A stretch of DNA of 64,000 nucleotides from Chamaea fasciata (Eukaryota > Chordata > Aves > Passeriformes > Sylviidae). The translations under genes were made by a program, and so were the position numbers. The notes below the pieces were generated by a model. The model had not been told where the DNA came from. It did not search any database and saw nothing but the letters and a program-made list of their open reading frames with translations. Numbering within the stretch: the stretch's first letter is position 1; every line of letters starts with the position of its first letter. This document shows positions 46,761 through 60,278 of the stretch, piece by piece. The stretch spans positions 12,483,307 through 12,547,306 of the forward strand of contig JARCOQ010000016.1 of assembly GCA_029207755.1 (NCBI GenBank). The letters run 5' to 3'.

Positions 46761-49700
46761 TATTCATTCTAACTTTCCAGATTTAGCAAGGTTTATTGTG
46801 AGTTCAGGTGGACTGTACAATTTCGGGGCTTCAGTTAAATGGGGACGTCAGTAATTCCATATTCATAGGACCTTTCATGTGTTCTTTGTTCACAGTACCT
46901 GCCTTCTGAGCAGGCATCACCTGCTTGGCCTTAGAATAACATTATTTAACATCAAGCTTTTAGGGATAACTAAGGACAATTTAGGAATAACATTGCTTTT
47001 AGGGAACACTGTCCAGCTCTATCCCGAATCCCCATCTGCTGAGAGGGAAGCAGGAAAAGGCAGAACAGTAAAATAAATGGGGGGGGAAAGGAGAACAGTC
47101 ATATTCTATTTTTAGGTAGCTAAACTTTCCTCAATGGACTGCACTGACAGTCCACAGTTTGTGCTGGAACCCAGGAGGCAATCATCTCTCACCTGCATGG
47201 CAGTGACATCCCCATCACCAGAACTTAGGTGTCTGCACCCTGTTCTGCAGCAGCTCAGAAGAACCGTTTTGGACGAAGCCCTTTATAGAACCAGAGTGAC
47301 ACAGCCTGTGCCCATTCTGCTGGACATGCCCTTAGTTGCAGTTCATACATTCTCCTTCCCACTTCTCCCCACTCCTGGCAATCCCCAGTTACCAGCCTTG
47401 CCACGTGTTGGGGGTGACTGCTGCAAGCCCAGACATGCAGCTACAGTCTCTGCCTTTGCTCAGTGAGGCTTCTTAAAAGACTCACAGCTTTCTGCTTTGC
47501 CTCCTCCCACCTGTAGAAGACCTCTGCATCAGTAAAATGATATTACAGTTCTGTTGTACCTGGGTTGTTAACACAATTTAAGTTACAAACTCGGAACTAG
47601 TTAAGTGAACCCAAATAAGGAAAAACAAGAAGCCAGGACTCTGTAAAGCATTTGTGCTGTGGAAATAGGCAATATATCATACAACCACAACCCAAGGCTC
47701 TTCTATCTGAACAATTACACATAAATATGTACTGAGAACTCTCAGTTTCGCTGTGGCAATGAAAACCATTAACACGTTTGCAGCTGCAGATAAACCAGTT
47801 CACAGTGCCTCCTGCACAACAAACCACAGCAGCTCTATCCTGAATTCAGTCACTCTGCTCCCAGTTCCAACAACCAGCTGGAGAGCAGAGGGGGATCTGT
47901 CAGAAAAAATTGATTTTATAAAGGTACAGTAATAACATTAATGAGATACCTGCAAAGCATAAAAACCTACTCAGAAATCTTCACTACAGAAGTAATTTTG
48001 CAATTAAATTTGGACAAGCTGAGTTACTTTGGGAGTGGTACCCCTGTGTCCAGGCCCTGCATGCTAAACCTGGGATCATGGGAGCAATGTGAGCACACCC
48101 AGCTGAGAAACACTCTCCATTCTGAATAAAATCAATGAACATTGAGCAGAAGGTTTGGAGTGAGAAACTATCTTTCATGGCAACTGCTCAAAAGTGTAGC
48201 CAGGTCACCATTTTATTATGAGCATATAAAATAATTCCTTTAGCATGTTAGAATGAAACTGCTCACCTGGGGATGATCAAAATTAATTGTTTTTAGTGAA
48301 CTTATGAGATGTTGATATTTCCGTTCTTGAGTTTAAAGCATGTGATGCATTAATAGGACCTGAATCACAAATCTGTCCAAAACTCTGTCCTCGTATTAAT
48401 AGATTTTGCATTATATTGACTCACATAAAATGGTATGAAATCATGTCAGACTGAAGAGTGTTTTCATGGCAGTTCCCCCATGCCAGTGTGCTAACACCAC
48501 TGTACATTCTGTTTGGTAGTCATTTGTTTAATGTAGCTTCTATTATCACAGGGTGTAAAAATGCATTTTCCTTTTCATTTTTTAAACACTATAGTGTCAT
48601 TCTACTTGATAATTCACAATTACACTAGAGTTTTCAAAACCCTTTAATTTTGTTTTCCCCAAATTAAAAAAAAAATAAATCTCCTTTTACTTTTCTAAAC
48701 TGTAATTTTTCACTTCTGGATTTTTTTTGGTTGTCATGTTCCAAGTCTGTTGCTTTTCATGAAATCAAACTAATTGGAGCCCTTCTCTAACAAACATGAT
48801 AAATGGCTGGTTTCTATTACAACAGAAACCATGTAGAATAGCATAAAAAGATTAATTTTCTGTTTTTGTCCATCTCTGTGATAAGTGTGGCCATAACACT
48901 CAAAACAGACTTACACCTGAGAAGCACAGTGCAAAATAAAATATTATATAATATATAAAAACTCTAATAGCAAACCAAACTCAAAATTATGCTTTTATAT
49001 CCAACACTTCTCCTCCCTTAAGAAACACCTGAGTAGGAAGGGACAATGTGAGAATTAGGAAACAAAAATCTGTGGGTTTGTTGGTTTTCCTTAATAATAA
49101 CCTAAAAATTAAATGAGCTCCTAGAACATTTAAAGTGTTTAAAGACAAAGTTATTATATTTACAATTCTGAATGTTTCCCTTATTTTGCCCCTGAACAAA
49201 TCAAACTGACTTCCTCCATCTCACTTCGATGTTTTTCAAGTATTGAAAAGAATTGCTAAATCCTTATAAAAACATGAACAGTCAAACAGTCTCTAAAACA
49301 TGAGACAAACAGATGACCAGTAGAATTAAATCAATCCAACTTTAAAATATGCAGTAGGGTTATTAAACTATCACTATTCTGTCATACATTAGGATTAAAA
49401 TTAAACAAGTTCTGACCATCATTTCAAAAATAAAATGGGTATGTTTTAGGTAAAATCCTAATTAAAAAAAAAAAAGAAAAAGAAAAATGGAAATACCATC
49501 TATTTCCTATTCGTATATGAATATTCAGCACAATCTACAGCTCGTGACATTCCCTGCTCCTGCAGTAATTAAGTATTCAGACCAGTAAACAGCTCAGTTG
49601 GAATGATTTTATGACAAATGACCAAAAACATATCAACCATAAAAACCCAGCCCTCCCAAAGTCCCTGCAGCCCAGGCAGCTCAATCACTGTGAAATCAAA

Positions 49701-50399
49701 CGGGAGCTCTGGCAGTGCCACTCCCACCCACTGCACATCAATCTGGGGACAGCTCCACTGCCTTCCACACACAGCAAACAAAGAGCAGCCAGGGAGGCTT
49801 CAGAAGCCTCACAGATAAAAGGACAGAGCATATAGGGGAAAAAAAAAGCCAATATGGAAACCAAGTCTGTGAGTCCAGTGGTGTTGGATTGATTGGTAGT
49901 GGTGGTGGGGGGAAAAAAATTAAATAAATGAATAAAGACTAAAAACAATGAGTGTAGACACCACCTTATAAATAGGGCACACACATGCTGACTGAAAACA
50001 CATTTATTTTTTCAAGTTTCCACAGTACTGGAGGGACCAGAATGAATATGTGCTGCAATGCAGGAGGTGGTGGGGACCACACATTTGGCATTAGAAAATC
50101 ACGTAGAAGCTGAGATAAATGCTTCTGAATTCTTTTGATTTGAACTTCACCCGATTAAAAGAAGCTTTTGCTGCAGCAAGTGCACTGCAGGATGTGACCC
50201 GTAACCAACACAGAGCTGCATCAATGCACAGGTACCATCCCTTACCCAGAACAGCTCCAGAACATGGTGCAATTGAGGCAGGAGGAAAAACAAAAAGCAG
50301 GGGAGAGAAAGCCAAGTGCTGATTCCTCTGTATATGGAATATTAAATATTAAAGGTGGCTGGCTGGAACAATTACAACCTTCAGCAGCCTTCATTGCTC

Positions 50400-50760
50400 A
50401 ACTCCTACTTTTGACCGGCTCCCAGGTCTATTTTCCTCGTGCTTTTCACATGGAAGCAGCACATTAATTAGGATGAGATCATGCAGCTTCATCCAACAAT
50501 GCCAATGTTATCTGAGGGCTGGACGGCATCCAAATTTCATTTCAATATATCACTTGGGCATTATAAATGATAAATCAATATTTCTAATAGTTTTCCATTC
50601 TAATGTATTGCAGTGGAAATAAGCCAGCAGAGGCTACAAGAAATATGCAGATTAAAAAGGTCATACTTGGAGCATAATGAAATGTAATTATTAATTTTGG
50701 TCAAAGAAAACTTGGAGGCAATTGGTCACTGAAATCAAGGAAAATTCAAGAGGAATTTGA
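50400..50760. promoter_or_regulatory. candidate conserved non-coding element (low confidence)
   Basis: Repeat-free stretch with a high density of homeodomain-like cores: CACATTAATTAGGATGAG, GGGCATTATAAATGATAAAT, ATGTAATTATTAATTTTGG and others, separated by balanced-composition DNA. This is the texture of vertebrate developmental enhancers. Conservation could not be tested here. Confidence 0.22.
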
Positions 50761-53700
50761 AAAATTAACATAATTTTGAAGTTAAACCAAAAACTAACAG
50801 GTCAGCGAGTCAACTCAGTTGAAAAAAATGTTCATTATCTTTGAGCAAGGGAAGGGAAATGTCCTCCTAAGAATTCAAAAGGCGTAACTAAAATATATGT
50901 GCTTAAGTACAGCACATCATTGCTGTAATTCCACAGAACATCACATGTGAACTGTGCCACTTACATAGCATGGTAATAAATACATCCATTATTTAACTCT
51001 AGGGAATAATTTATATATTTTCCCCACATGCCTACATGCATTTAGCTCCAAGTTATTGAATGGTGGCTTTGGTTTTGGTTTTTTTTTGTCTTCAAGATTT
51101 TAACAGTAAAATGTACCTGAACAGACAAGACATAGAATAGGAAGAAAATACTCTGCCTTATTTAAGTAGTCAAATAAAGATAATTAAGACAAGTGCTGAA
51201 ACATGCATTTGAGTGTATTTCAGACATTATGTCAGTAAAAATGAGAATATAGAACAAAAATTAAAACAGTTGAAAAAACAATTAGGAGGAAAAAAAATCC
51301 ATTCCAATCAAAGTGCATTCTCTCGCATTCTAAAGGCATAAACGGAACTTCAAAACACTATTCCAATAATACTTTTGAATATTTATCACATGAATATACA
51401 ATTCAAAGGAGGGGTTCTTATAATAAATTTGTATCAATTTTTAAGCTTGAAAAAAATCGATTCAAATCTCATATAACATAATACAAAAATAGCCAATTCC
51501 ATTCAAGTCACTGCTGAAAATCTTGCCTCATCTGGGAGCTAAGTCCCACTGAATTCACCTGACACATCCACTTAGTAAGTAAGCAAAATCAAATGTAGAT
51601 CTGGTGAGTCTGCTCAAGAAACAAGGGGAATCCTACAAGAAAATTCTGTCATCAAATCTCAAAATATTAATAGTTGGTACTGAAAGTCGAGACTTACGTT
51701 TTTTGGAATATATATCTAACCTGCTTATACTGCAAGACAATAAATCAGTTCTTTACAGAGCATACGTGACACCTGTGCAAAACATCTCAGTTTCTAAGAC
51801 ATATTTAGACTCTGTAGAACAGCAATAAGGAATTTAGGGTTCATTCAATACCTTTTACAAAAAGAATGGTAAACCAATTAATTATAAATAACATCAAGCC
51901 AAACTCAAAGTCAAAACCAGAAGTGTTATCTTGACTGAAAATCTCCAACTAAGAATAATCTCCATGATCTTGACAGACAATGAGCTGATCAACAATGAGC
52001 TTAAAATCTTTCCTGGTCATGTGTCTTGAGTATGAAAAGATGGGTGCCTTTTTTTATTTTAAATCTCTGTGGGAGGTTTTTTTGGATTTTTTCTTTTAAG
52101 TGCATTGTAATTCCTATGAAGAGTAAAAATAATACAGCTGCTTTATGGCTTTCCTTAGAGAACAAAATTTAAAAAAATCTTATTTTATGATAGTCTATTA
52201 TCATGAAAATTTGAACTTATTTAAAGCAGTGTGTGTGAGTATAAATCCCCAATTATGAAACACAGCGGCAAAGGTGTAGGCAGATGCAAGAGACCTCCTG
52301 GTCACAAAGAGAGAACCCTAGGGAGCTGACTGAGAGGGAACAGAGAGTCAGGGAGAGGAGCTTCCACCCCCAAATGCAGGGATCCTAACGCCCAGGACAG
52401 TGCCAGGACCCATGGCAACAGCATGGGGACGTGCAAAAAATCCTTTGTTTTCTTGCTAAGGCCCAAATTACAGAATTCCTCATTCAGGTGAAATTCTCCT
52501 CATTCCAGAGCAGGCCTGTTGGACACCAGTGCACGGACAAGGCCCACGCTCCCCTTTTTTGCCCTCAGGAGCATTTCTTTTTGCTCTTGTTCACCTCATG
52601 AACTGCATTCATTTAGCTCAACTCGAAGTCCAGACATCCAAACCATTGCCCTCCTTCAAACACCCCAGCACACCGAACACCCAAGAGCCCAAACTCTCCA
52701 TTTCTTGTCTCTGAGTTTCATGCTGGTTAACGAGCAGGCAATTAGAGACAGTCAGTGGTTTTTACTCTGTCCTTGCCTGGTGTTGAGGGTGGGGCTGTTG
52801 GAGAAAGCACTGCAGAGATGAGTAGAGCCTGACAGAGACACCTGCACACAGTGCTTTTGTCTGCAGCCTCAGGTGCTTCAAGTCTGTTCCACCACCAACC
52901 CACTGCCTTACCCTCGTTTTCTAGCTCCAAAAAAGTGAGCAGTAACCTTAAGAGATGAAATGTAGCTGTTCTCCCCATCAGACTTAGACACTTATTTTCA
53001 GATGCTATTTGTTTATGCATTTTCCTTCCAACTTCCTTCACACTAAATCATAACACTTGCTAAATACGGAACATCATCTGGGAATGTTTTTGTGGTAGTT
53101 TACATGTCCATAAAGCAGGTTCTGGTAAAACACATTCCAAGCACACAATCAAGAGCTCTAGGAATACATGGGGATTTGCTTACTCCAAGGGAAAGAAAAC
53201 AATCTTCTTAAGCCTCCTTTCTTTTGAAGACAATACATTTGAAACAGACAAAAGCAGAACACGATTTCAAGTTCCAAAACTTTGAAGCATGAGGGTGGTT
53301 CCTGAGGAAATGCTGGTGAGCACATCTGAAGATCCACCAGGTGAATCTCTCAGAAATCCATGCCTGGCATTCCAACCTTTCCTGCCCATTGGTTTGAATG
53401 GTGTATGAATTAGATTAACTGTCCTGATTATTCAAAGAAATTTAGCTTAACGACCTGCAATTACTTTAATGGCTTTGAAATTCAGAAGGTAAGAAGGCAC
53501 TATGTTTCTTTAAATGAACATTAAATATAAAATGTCTCTGACTGACTGTCATGAAAACCCAATTTTATTGCGATTTAAATTATTCAGAATCAATATCAGA
53601 CATTAGCTATAGTTAGGAAGTTATGAAGACAGAAGGAACTAAAAGCGACCCTTTTTAATACAGAATAATGACACCTTGTTTTGAAAGTAACAGGCTATTT

Positions 53701-55476
53701 GCTACATATCACTGTTTCAGAATGCAGGATCTTTATCTCCTTTAACACTGATAAAAAGAAAAATGGACTGTAGTTCATCTTTGATGATTTTGTGCTTAAG
53801 TTCATTTCCCCACTTTGACTATTGAATTTTCTGAGTCCTGATGAATGTAATTTGTATTCTAGTACCGTCGTGTGCCTCCAGTCAGAAGTAGTAAAACAGT
53901 ACCAGCGAATCCACACACAAAATGTAGCAGGAAACATTTCAGGTCAAGCAAGAATTAAAGAAATCTTGAAAAGATTAGATTAATGAAAAATGCATGATAT
54001 TGGTGTGTAGCAATTCTCAACAGTGATTTAAAAATAGCTTCAGTAGGGTTGCTGCTTAAGGATACATCATTTCTAAAGAGTAGCAAGTAAGGGTAAGGAA
54101 TGATAAAGCCATAAAATTCATGAAATATAGAACCCAACCTCCCTGATCCTTCTTGCCAGTGCAGAGTTGAAATACAGCATGGCAGAGGCAGCCTGTGAGA
54201 TCGTTCACTCCAAATTCCAGGTTTCAACAAGCACAAGGAAACTTGGAAAACTTTAGAAAAGTTAGAAAACACAAGCACAGAGTAACCAAGAGCTCCTCAC
54301 TGGACAAAGAAAGGTGCTTAGGACTCCATTGGAGCACCTCCCAGCATGATCCCAGCTACAGAACTATTGTGCAGACTTTGCTAAAACCCTTCTGGAAGTC
54401 TCCAGAGATTTTCCTTCTCTTCTGAGGAAACACTGGAAAGAAAGACTGTATTTATTAGGTAAATATCCTGAATGATTATATTATATGACTTTTAAGTTAA
54501 GGCAAATGAAATCATCGAGTGCTTGGGTCCTTAACCTTAAAAAACAAAAGTAGGAGAGGAGGGTAAATGTCACTGAAGTTACATATCATCAATGAATGAG
54601 ATGTAGGATTACATAGGAACCCATCATATAGTGGCCATAATCTGTTGGGAAACAATAAAATATCTACCAGCAATCTATTTCTAATAGCTGGGAACCATAG
54701 GCAGTTCCCATCAACTCCCATCACCAGTCGTGGCTGACTCACACTCTGGGAGTCAAATCACATTTACATATGCAACTTCAGGCACCTGATTTAATAACTT
54801 TGGTCTGAGAGTTCTAGCTCTACACAGAGCTATTGTACTCAACAGAGCTGGCACTCACTCAAAATCTATACTTCATTTATTAATTCAAGTCACTCACAAA
54901 GTTTCTCCCACACTCTTCCAGCCCACTCCTATTCTAAATTTGCAGGCTAGAATTTATTTCAGACACATTTCCATATGAAATAATTTCTTTTCCCATCAGC
55001 ACCCTCTAAACTCCACAAATGGCATTAAGAAGATACAGTTGGGATATTTTTTCACTTAATAATCATTATAGTGCATAATAATGATAGTAGTAGTACAAGC
55101 AATAAATAAAAGCAGTGAAATGCAAAGTAATTTCGTGCCAGCAGTTTGTCCTTCAGAAGAGATAAACTGTTGCTGTTTGTGGTGGACCAGGGTCATGAAC
55201 CACCAGCTGAACATGTTTTAAACACAGAAATTACAGGGTGCAAAGAAGAGTTGGTTTGGGAAATATTTCAGTAGATTCATCTGCCAAATAAACAGCAGAT
55301 ATTTCTGTGAGACACCGCCTGTGCTGCCACAGGAGCACTCTGCTCCCAGGGCACAAGGAACACCTTCCAAACAACGGCACAAATTGCGCTGGACACGTTT
55401 CCACTGCTCAGAACACCACAGCCAGGGCTTTGTGAGTTCCCATCCAGCTTATAAGTGTGTGTGCCTAAATAACAGT

Positions 55477-55512
55477 TATTAATAATAATTAATAATAGAA
55501 AATAATTAATAA
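55477..55512 (+). repeat. imperfect (AAT)n microsatellite
   Basis: AATAAT and TTAATAAT units with interruptions over about 36 bp. Simple sequence. Confidence 0.8.
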
Positions 55513-56875
55513 CACCGTCACAACAGCACCTCAACAAACTTTATAAAAATATCCCATTCAAGGAGGTTCAAGGTGAAAAGTGCTATTTCTGCTCCCTCTG
55601 GGATGAACTTCAGGACCAGCTATGAGCGCATTATCACTTATGTTTTGTGGGATTTTTTTTCCCGAGAAACTTCTTGAGAATTACAGCAATTACAAGCAGT
55701 GAAAACATTCAAGGAGGTTATTTGGACTCACAACACCACTCTAATTGCACCTGAAATTTCATGCTAATAACTTTGCCCAACAGCAAAAACAAAACTCCAA
55801 AGAATCCACTGACTGCAACAGCTTCTTGTCCTCCCCCAGCCAATGTCATATGCGCTAGATCTGTACTTGTGTTTTCTCCCTCCCAGAGCCAATAATCATT
55901 TCCATTTTACCTCCAAGCCAAGTAAGAAAAATAACTTTCAGTCCTAAAATCTTCCCAGAAAAATGATGTGCATTCATTCAAACCAGACTTTTTTACCTCC
56001 TATTCATTTCCATTTCACTGTAATACACTGAGAAATGCAAACATGCAATTTGGGAGTATTTCAAATCAGCTTGATTCCTCTGTATACATATGTACATGAA
56101 TATTAGGGTTCGAAAAGAAAACAAGATTATTTTAGCACAGAGGGAAAGTCTGCTCCATTTCATTAGTGCTCTTGAAAAAAGAGTATTTTCAACAAAACTG
56201 ACAAAAGAATGGAATGCATTACATATGAGATTTTAATATTTAAAATGCCTATCATATTATAGATAATTTTGAATATATTGAAGATCAAAGCTACAAATGA
56301 CTGATTTTGAAAGTTCTGGTAATTTTCTATTTTATAAAGAAGACTGTCAGGAAAAGGGAGTTAAAAACAATGACAGTGCTAAGAAATCGTGGAGTAACAA
56401 TACCGGTTTCTAATTTTAAAAAGTGCTATTTTTAAGAGGAGAGCCTTTAATGGTGAGAGAAGGTTGGGCTTGATTCCAAAGACAATAAAAAGAAATTTAC
56501 TGCCCCCTCCTGGACTGGTAAAAAAGCCAAGTTACTTTTTCTCTCAAGTCACAAATCACAGGGATGATGTTCTTTGTTCTTTTATCAGTTACCCACAGCC
56601 TCCATCCCTACAGGGAGCTGGGAGAACAGGTGATGACTTTGGGTGACTCCTGGAAGTTAAAAGTAGCCAGTTCAACACAGGAGTCAAAGAACTTCAGGAT
56701 TATTTTCTCAGAATCATCTTGAAGCGTATCTGTCCTATGGGAAAATGGTGCAGCAGAAACCATTTCCTTCCATAAACACAAGAAAAATACAACGTGATGC
56801 TCAAGGGAAAAAGCTTTTTGTCCTAAAGAGCATAAATATTTCTTCATTTATGTAAGTGAAGCTGATGTTGCTTTT

Positions 56876-56990
56876 GTTTTGTGGTTGGGGTGTTTTTTGT
56901 ATTTTGGGGTTTTTTTGTTTGTTTGGGGTTTTTTGGTTGGTTAGTTTGGGGTTTTGTGCTCATTTTTTTCCCAGTTTGGGTTGTGGTTTA
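56876..56990 (+). repeat. T/G-rich low-complexity tract with spaced G4 runs
   Basis: About 115 bp composed almost entirely of T and G on this strand. Four GGGG runs sit at 56887-56890, 56906-56909, 56925-56928 and 56948-56951, separated by 15 to 19 T-rich bases. This is the most strongly strand-asymmetric simple sequence in the window. Loops are long for a stable quadruplex, so structure is only a possibility. Confidence 0.9.
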
Positions 56991-59900
56991 GATTTTTGCA
57001 TTGCAGGGTGGTAGTGGTACGGGGTGTATGCCTATGATCCCTTACTGCTCAAGTTTGTAAGAAAACATTGTTTTTCTTAAAGACAGAAATATCAGATGCC
57101 AGCTGATCCTGCCAACAGAAACTGTGTATTACTTCACCTTCAAAAATCTATGAAAAAGTAACCCATGCTAAATTCACCTTGCAATAAAAACCAACACATA
57201 AACTGGAAGGAAATTAATTACATGAGCTTTTAAAACACTCATAAAAGATTTTTTTACTTAAAACAATTAATATTACTATATTTACAAACCACTTTTAGAC
57301 AGCAATTTCATAAAAATCAACATTTCTTGGCACAAACTAGAGTAAGGATTGAGAAGTCTCTATGAAATGACAGGCAGAAAGGAGAAGCAGTTCAGTGTAG
57401 ATTAATTCCAACTGGAGTGAGTGAGGTGAAGGGCCCAGAAAGCCAAACCCAGCACGAGCTCCTCTGAAACAGATGTTTGCAGGGCCAGGGTCAGGATTAG
57501 CTCAGAGCTGGGACCAGTGGCACAAAGCTGGGCCTTGCCAAGCTGACCTTGCTAGGGCACTTCTCCCAGGGCGAAACACACCTTAATAAATTCCCAAACT
57601 TGGCACGGACATCCTCCTTTCTGTCAACATCAAATCTGCCTGTTTTCTGCCACCTGCATGGTATTTACTGCTGCAGATTTATAGGCAATGCAAAGGAATT
57701 CTGCTTTCTCCTTCAGTTTGGGACCCTTTCTGCCCTTCCTGGAGCACCAGGAAGCGATGAGTTGATGATCTTGTCCAAAATGCTGCTGGATTTTGTTCAT
57801 CACATCCTTTAGGAATAGCACTACAGTTGTAGAAGCAGTAGCTACTGATCACTGCACTGAGTTTTGCCTTTTGGTATGGAAATTCACTTTATGCTACTTT
57901 ATTCCGGCAGAGGAAGCTGTGAAGTGTTTGCCCTGTGTCTGTGCCTTTCCAAACCCCCTCTGAAATGAGAGAGCAGTTGAAGCCATGAGAACGTGCAGCA
58001 GCAGATCACTGAGCAGCCGCTTCTGCCACTCTGCAGCACAATCAGCAGATTCCTCCTGCTCATTCGGGGCTCAGTGAAGCCACTTTGCCTTCACCAGTGG
58101 AGTACAAAAAGCATCATCTCATTCTGAGAGAAATCATCATCTCATTCTGAGAGGAAAAAATATGGGCTGTTCACTGCAGTTTGGAAATAATCTCCTGTGT
58201 GTGCTCCAGCCTGCCACAGATGTGAGGGTGCTCTGAGATCCCTTGATGATGGATATGGCAAAGCAAAACACCCATCTGGACACACAAAACCAGCACAATT
58301 GGAACCCTGGCCAAATCATTCACTCTGGATTGATGACTATGCCTTTTAATTTAGGTTGCTCATGAAATTCATTTAATTGTAGACTATCCAAACATAGTTC
58401 TAAAATAATAAAAATTTTATTAATCTGAGGAAAAGACATAAAAACATTTATAAGCCTCTAAAGTTATCACCATAGAAACTCCTCTGGGCTCCAAGAGGCA
58501 AAGCATTTTACAATTACATGCTTTGATATGATACTCCCTGTATTATTAAGTTTAATCAACTGTTAATATGGAATTAGGAGGTCTTATAAGTACCTCATAG
58601 AACAGTCTTTACTGATAATATATGGGGAGGTGGAGGTAGTCCTCAATTCTACTCATTCCTCAGACTGTCATCCATAAAATATAAACTATGATTTCAGAGG
58701 TGCTAAACAGATTTGTTTCAGCTCTAGAAGGAATATTTAGAAAGAATATTGAAAATAATACAAGCTTGAAAGCAATCCAATCTTAAAAGTGTGGCTCAAC
58801 AAACAGAAATCTGTCTGACATCAGAATATGACATCAAATCAAAAAAAATCGTAATAGTTGTAGATTTCAAAAAAAAGAGCAGGGGGAATTTGTCATACAA
58901 ATCAGCAGCCTTGGGAGTTCTTGCTCAGCCCATGCAAACAGCTGCCTTCTGTGCTCATACTCTAAATATTGCCCTTCTCCAAACGCCTGTGGAAAGACTT
59001 GACAGGTGGGATGTGTCTGCCACCAGCTTTCAGGGGGGTCGGATGGAAGGAGGTCTTTTGGGGACAAACACATGCACAGAGAGGCACTTTCAATCTCTTT
59101 TGATTCTTCCATCATCTACATGCCTGCTTCCAGTGTGGTCTTCTGCTCATTGAAATCATCCATAAAAAGTAAATCTGACAATTTGGGAAGCTAATTCCCC
59201 TTCATTTGAAATAAATCTGACATTGCAGATAGCATTAAATGGATTTGTCTGTGCAGTGGAATGCTTTAGCTGAGGAACTGCTGCACATGGCTAGCTGCTG
59301 CTACAGAATCCTAACAACACTAATGCCATTTTTCTGCATAATGAAGAGTGGAAATGTGATCTGCTGTTTCCAATCCAGTTTGGGATGACGGACACTGATT
59401 TGCCCTCATCAAGATGATAGAGTTACATGGTGTTCTGTAGTTCAAGTGATGAGCTTTTTCCTAAGTGTGAATGTCCATATTTAAACGCTTCTAATTTAGC
59501 CTTGTGTCTGTCTTTCCTAAGCATGTTTTGAGAGCATTTTCACTTTCACTTCTACTTGTTTTATCTTCAGGTGTTGACTATTTCTACCTGTCATGCCGTG
59601 ATATTGCTTATTTCATACTACAAAGTTAGCTCATGTTGTCAGACAGAAAGGAGATGAATGAACGGAGTAAGAACTGCAAATTGATCATATTTGCATAGGT
59701 AATGATGACAACAAACTAACGTGTTGTTTATTCTGTGACTGCAAACAGATTTTGATCAAGGCTCAGGATAACCCGGAGGTGAGTTCCAGGATCTGCCAGA
59801 GGTTTGCAGTGAGGCTTTGGACCAGACATTTCATCTTCCACTTCCTCATGCTGCCCGGCTTTGGGCTGCCTTGCCTTTTAGGCATGAAGAGACAAAGGTT

Positions 59901-60261
59901 TTACACTTCCAGTATCCACCGGTTAGAAACTGGCTCCACCTGACAGTGACAAGGTGCCAGAGGAAGGTCAGAGCAGAGCCACTGCCCACCAAGCCAACCT
60001 TCCGTGCTGTGGAGCCCAAGCAAGCGTGCCAAAATTCTTCTGGCTGCTTAATTCAAGTTTGTGTGTACTAGAGGTTGGGTTTTTGCTTCAAACCAGTTGC
60101 AAGCTATCATCTTTTAGTGTTCAAAACACTCACCAGCTGGCAGAGTATTTCTGAAAATGTGAATCTGGAATTAAACTGTCCCCCTCCAGCCCCAGAGGAA
60201 TGAGAGATGTTGGGGAAGAGAAGGTCTTTTACACTATTGGTCAAAAAAACCTTAGCCACTT
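56991..60261. other. anonymous non-coding DNA
   Basis: Single-copy-looking sequence with a GC-richer patch at about 57420-57560. A 30-base segment bounded by splice consensus lies at 59749-59778 (see findings). The 120-codon frame at 58791-59153 shows no domain that I recognise. No RNA gene or transposon was seen. Confidence 0.5.
58112..58153. repeat. 23-bp direct duplication, two copies
   Basis: CATCATCTCATTCTGAGAG occurs at 58112 and again at 58135, with AAAT between the copies, giving an exact 23-bp period. It looks like a recent replication-slippage duplication. Confidence 0.92.
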
Positions 60262-60278
60262 AAAAAAAAAAAAAAAAA
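60262..60278 (+). repeat. poly-A homopolymer, 17 bases
   Basis: Run of 17 A residues. No retrocopy features were noticed upstream. Confidence 0.9.

Larger units (their letters stand above)
46241..56875. other. long anonymous non-coding block
   Basis: About 10.6 kb of AT-rich, mostly single-copy sequence. Minor contents: (TTG)n at 46741-46760; short A-rich tracts near 49466; GT-rich patches near 51068 and 52070; a GC-richer patch at about 52255-52430; and AAT repeats at 55477-55512. All open frames are about 110 codons or less and none has a recognisable domain. The candidate regulatory block at 50400-50760 is listed separately. Confidence 0.5.
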
